From Oscillospiraceae bacterium (GTDB lineage: Bacteria; Bacillota_A; Clostridia; Oscillospirales; Ruminococcaceae), in NCBI GenBank assembly GCA_017400025.1, contig JAFQAF010000366.1, positions 1-6,954 of the forward strand: a DNA stretch of 6,954 nt, in the 5' to 3' direction. Shown here piece by piece: positions 4,847-6,954 of the stretch (positions are counted from its first letter, which is position 1; each line of letters opens with the position of its first letter). The notes beneath the pieces were generated by a model. That model made no database searches. It was given only the letters and a program-made list of their open reading frames with translations, and was not told where the DNA came from. Both the position numbers and the translations under genes were made by a program.

Positions 4847-6954
4847 TTACATTCTTTCTGTTTTTAACGATTATAACAGTTATTATATAAATGAATTCAG
4901 CGGTGCATTGCTGGAAAACATAGATGTGCACCGCAAAAATTCACACCTTACAGCCGTGATTTCTTCATCACGGCTTATTAGCTATGCCGCCCTTGAAAAC
5001 TTTGCAGAATTTCTCAGCAGGAAATTCCCGGAATATTCCATAGATATTGTAAATAAATTCAATCTGTCCACTTTCAGGACAGAGCATCTGGACACATTGC
5101 TGCAGATGTACTGTGCCAATGTTATCAATATTCCGCTGAAATTCTTTAAAAATTCACAGGTAAGCCTTGATAATAATATACTTACAATGACAGTGGGGAA
5201 TGGCTTCGGCTTTCTTTCCGGCTGCGGTTTTGAACAGTCAATGTCAGATTTTATTTATTCACTTACAAACTCTGTTGTTGCTGTAAAACTGGTGAAAAAT
5301 GAAGACCTTGTTGTCGAGGAAACTCCTGCTGTTGAAATAGCACCTGTAGTAAAAATGGTTGAGAAAAAGCCAAAATATACAGATTTTGAAATCCCGGGGC
5401 TGAGTATAAAACCTGATTCTGTAAAGGTATTTATGGGTAAATATCAGACACCAAAAAACCTTGTTTCCATTGATGAAGCACTGGCACAGAACGGAAAGGT
5501 TATGGTGTGGGGCAAAGTTTTTGCCACAGCGCAGCAGGGTAACTTCAGAAAAATATATATTTATTCAATTACTGATGGGAACAATTCAATCAATATAAAA
5601 ATTCTGCTTGACCCCAACGAAAAGAATTTTGACAAGTGGGACAGCATAAAACCGGGAATGTATTTCCTTGTCCGCGGTGACTGCCAGATGGACAAGTATG
5701 AGCGTGACTATGTAATCATGCCTTATGACATAATTACCTTTGATGTGAAAGCAAAGAAGGACACAGCAGAAAACAAAAGGGTAGAGCTTCATCTGCATAC
5801 AAAACTGTCTGCAATGGATGCGCTTATCGGGCCGGATGAGGCTGTAAAATATGCCTATAAAATGGGACACCGCGCCATTGCAATCACTGACCATGGCGTT
5901 GCACAGGGTTTCCCGCAGGCTATGCTTGAGCGGGATAAAATACAAAAGGAAGACCCGGATTTCAAACTGATTTACGGATGTGAAGGCTACCTTGTAGACA
6001 ATATTGTAAATGTGTACCAGGGTGAAATCGCCGGGAAAATGCGAGAAACCGAGTTTGTAGTATTTGATATTGAGAGTACAGGTCTTAATCCGAATACTGA
6101 AACAATTACAGAAATCGGTGCAATAGTATGGAAAGACGGGGAAGTTCTTGATGAATTCCATACATATGCAGACCCGGGCAAACCTATCCCGGCAAATATT
6201 GTGGAGCTTACCGGAATTACTGATGATATGGTAAAAGGTGCCCCGGGGCAGCTTGAAGCAATTGAAAAATTCAAGTCATTTATTGGCAACAGAATTCTTG
6301 TGGCACACAATGCTGCAGGCTTTGATGTGAATTTTCTCAAAGTCAATGCTGCAAAGGTTGGTACAGATTTCAGATTTGCTTTTCTTGATACTTTGCCATT
6401 GGCAAGAAACCTGCTACAGGACCTTAAAAATCATAAACTGGACACCCTGGCTGACCACTACAGCCTGGGTAAATTCAATCATCATCGTGCAACCGATGAT
6501 GCTGTTATGCTGTCCAGAATTTTTTCCGGTCTCATATCAGACCTTGAAAAACAGGGAATATATGATGTGGAAAGAATAAATTCAGATTTAAGCAGTACAG
6601 ACAAGCTGCCAAGACGAAGCAATCATATTGTCCTGCTTGCAAAAAACCAGCTTGGTATAAAAAATCTTTATAAACTTATTTCTTTCAGCCATCTGGACTA
6701 TTTTTTCAAAACTCCCCGCATGCCAAAAAGCGAAATTATCAAACACCGTGAAGGTCTTATTATAGGTTCTGCCTGTGAGGCAGGCGAGCTTTTCAGAGCT
6801 ATGATAAAGGGCGAACCTTTCGACGAGCTTTGCAGAATAGCCGATTATTACGACTACCTTGAAATTCAGCCCATAGGCAATAATATGTTTATGGTCAGAA
6901 ACGGCGAGTGTGATGAGGAGCAGTTAAGGGAGTATAACAGAACTATTGTAAGAA
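4839..6954 (+). CDS. polC: DNA polymerase III alpha subunit, PolC type, 3'-partial
   Basis: PolC is the main replicative DNA polymerase of low-GC Gram-positives, with built-in 3'-5' proofreading. The frame is open from GTG 4839 to the window end: 705 complete codons, about half of the usual 1430-1460. Residues 1-150 form the divergent N-terminal domain. Residues 155-185 are a Glu/Pro/Val/Lys-rich linker. An OB-fold covers about 220-300 (from KVMVWGKVF). The PHP domain begins at about 314 with VELHLHT, H318, H320, D327 and ITDH at 349-352. As in all PolC, a DEDDh exonuclease is inserted in it: motif I is D410-E412 (FDIESTG), motif II is D496 (HNAAGFD) and motif III is H549/D554 (HRATDD). All catalytic residues are present, so proofreading should be active. 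PHP then resumes with GSACEAGELF and DYLEIQPIGNN (from 672). Palm, fingers and C-terminal domains lie outside. The start overlaps ispG by 8 bases; two inverted repeats lie in its first 140 bases. Confidence 0.97.
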   Translation, partial: MSNYILSVFNDYNSYYINEFSGALLENIDVHRKNSHLTAVISSSRLISYAALENFAEFLSRKFPEYSIDIVNKFNLSTFRTEHLDTLLQMYCANVINIPLKFFKNSQVSLDNNILTMTVGNGFGFLSGCGFEQSMSDFIYSLTNSVVAVKLVKNEDLVVEETPAVEIAPVVKMVEKKPKYTDFEIPGLSIKPDSVKVFMGKYQTPKNLVSIDEALAQNGKVMVWGKVFATAQQGNFRKIYIYSITDGNNSINIKILLDPNEKNFDKWDSIKPGMYFLVRGDCQMDKYERDYVIMPYDIITFDVKAKKDTAENKRVELHLHTKLSAMDALIGPDEAVKYAYKMGHRAIAITDHGVAQGFPQAMLERDKIQKEDPDFKLIYGCEGYLVDNIVNVYQGEIAGKMRETEFVVFDIESTGLNPNTETITEIGAIVWKDGEVLDEFHTYADPGKPIPANIVELTGITDDMVKGAPGQLEAIEKFKSFIGNRILVAHNAAGFDVNFLKVNAAKVGTDFRFAFLDTLPLARNLLQDLKNHKLDTLADHYSLGKFNHHRATDDAVMLSRIFSGLISDLEKQGIYDVERINSDLSSTDKLPRRSNHIVLLAKNQLGIKNLYKLISFSHLDYFFKTPRMPKSEIIKHREGLIIGSACEAGELFRAMIKGEPFDELCRIADYYDYLEIQPIGNNMFMVRNGECDEEQLREYNRTIVR
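4900..4934 (+). repeat. Inverted repeat in early polC (hairpin 1)
   Basis: GCGGTGCA at 4900-4907 is the exact reverse complement of TGCACCGC at 4927-4934: an 8-base-pair stem, six pairs G-C, with one further possible G-U pair, around a 19-base spacer. It starts 61 bases after the polC start codon. The repeat is seen directly; any RNA role is inference, and the long loop makes it less stable than hairpin 2. No T-run follows, so it is not an intrinsic terminator. Confidence 0.4.
4952..4975 (+). repeat. Inverted repeat in early polC (hairpin 2)
   Basis: AGCCGTGAT at 4952-4960 and ATCACGGCT at 4967-4975 are perfect reverse complements: a 9-base-pair stem with a 6-base TTCTTC loop, 113 bases after the polC start codon. 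It would fold well in mRNA. The bases after it (TATTAGCTATG) are not a T-run, so it is not a standard terminator. It may be chance or may slow ribosomes or block RNA decay; function is not shown by sequence. Confidence 0.5.

Noticed and set aside
4952..4985. Hairpin 2 as an intrinsic terminator between ispG and polC
   Set aside because: No run of T follows the stem, and it lies inside an intact polC frame, so a standard terminator call is not supported.
5586..6161. Open frame on the - strand (191 codons) opposite polC
   Set aside because: It is antisense to the conserved OB, PHP and exonuclease coding sequence. Its translation is rich in Cys, Phe and Tyr without any family motif, so it is a shadow of polC.
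6346..6579. Short + strand frame inside polC
   Set aside because: It sits out of frame over the conserved exonuclease motifs II and III; the PolC frame explains this sequence fully.
1..6954. Search for a novel system, mobile element, CRISPR array, tRNA or riboswitch
   Set aside because: All but a few dozen bases are coding sequence of six recognisable core genes; the gaps are at most 16 bases, which leaves no space for such elements.

Overview
The window is a compact, ordinary housekeeping gene cluster of a low-GC Gram-positive bacterium. By eye the base composition is about 40% GC. The order uppS-cdsA-dxr-rseP-ispG-polC, all on the + strand, is the classic Firmicutes arrangement. The direct junction of ispG to a PolC-type replicase is typical of Clostridia, whereas Bacilli usually have proS there. 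The presence of PolC itself points to Firmicutes or relatives. A Ruminococcus/Oscillospiraceae-like clostridium fits, but genus assignment is inference only.

Layout: 3-701 is undecaprenyl diphosphate synthase (5' end outside the window); 711-1592 is CDP-diglyceride synthase; 1585-2736 is DXP reductoisomerase; 2753-3772 is a site-2 (RseP/RasP-type) zinc metalloprotease; 3785-4846 is the Fe-S enzyme IspG; 4839-6954 is the N-terminal half of the DNA polymerase III PolC alpha subunit (3' end outside the window). polC has no stop codon in the window. Its frame is open from a GTG at 4839 to the last base.

The genes are separated by 9, -8, 16, 12 and -8 bases. There is no room for internal promoters or terminators, and none was seen, so one transcript with translational coupling at the two overlaps is the simplest reading. 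There is no stretch over 300 bases without a gene. No RNA gene, mobile element, CRISPR array or attachment site was seen.

Functionally, Dxr and IspG are two steps of the MEP pathway that makes isoprenoid precursors. UppS polymerises those precursors into the C55 lipid carrier for cell-wall synthesis. CdsA makes CDP-diacylglycerol for phospholipids. RseP cleaves membrane proteins such as anti-sigma factors in the envelope stress response. PolC is the replicative polymerase. The cluster thus links membrane and wall precursor supply with chromosome replication.

I found no previously undescribed system. The items most worth a second look are two perfect inverted repeats at the very start of polC, two identical 8-base gene overlaps, and start-codon corrections for uppS, dxr and ispG.
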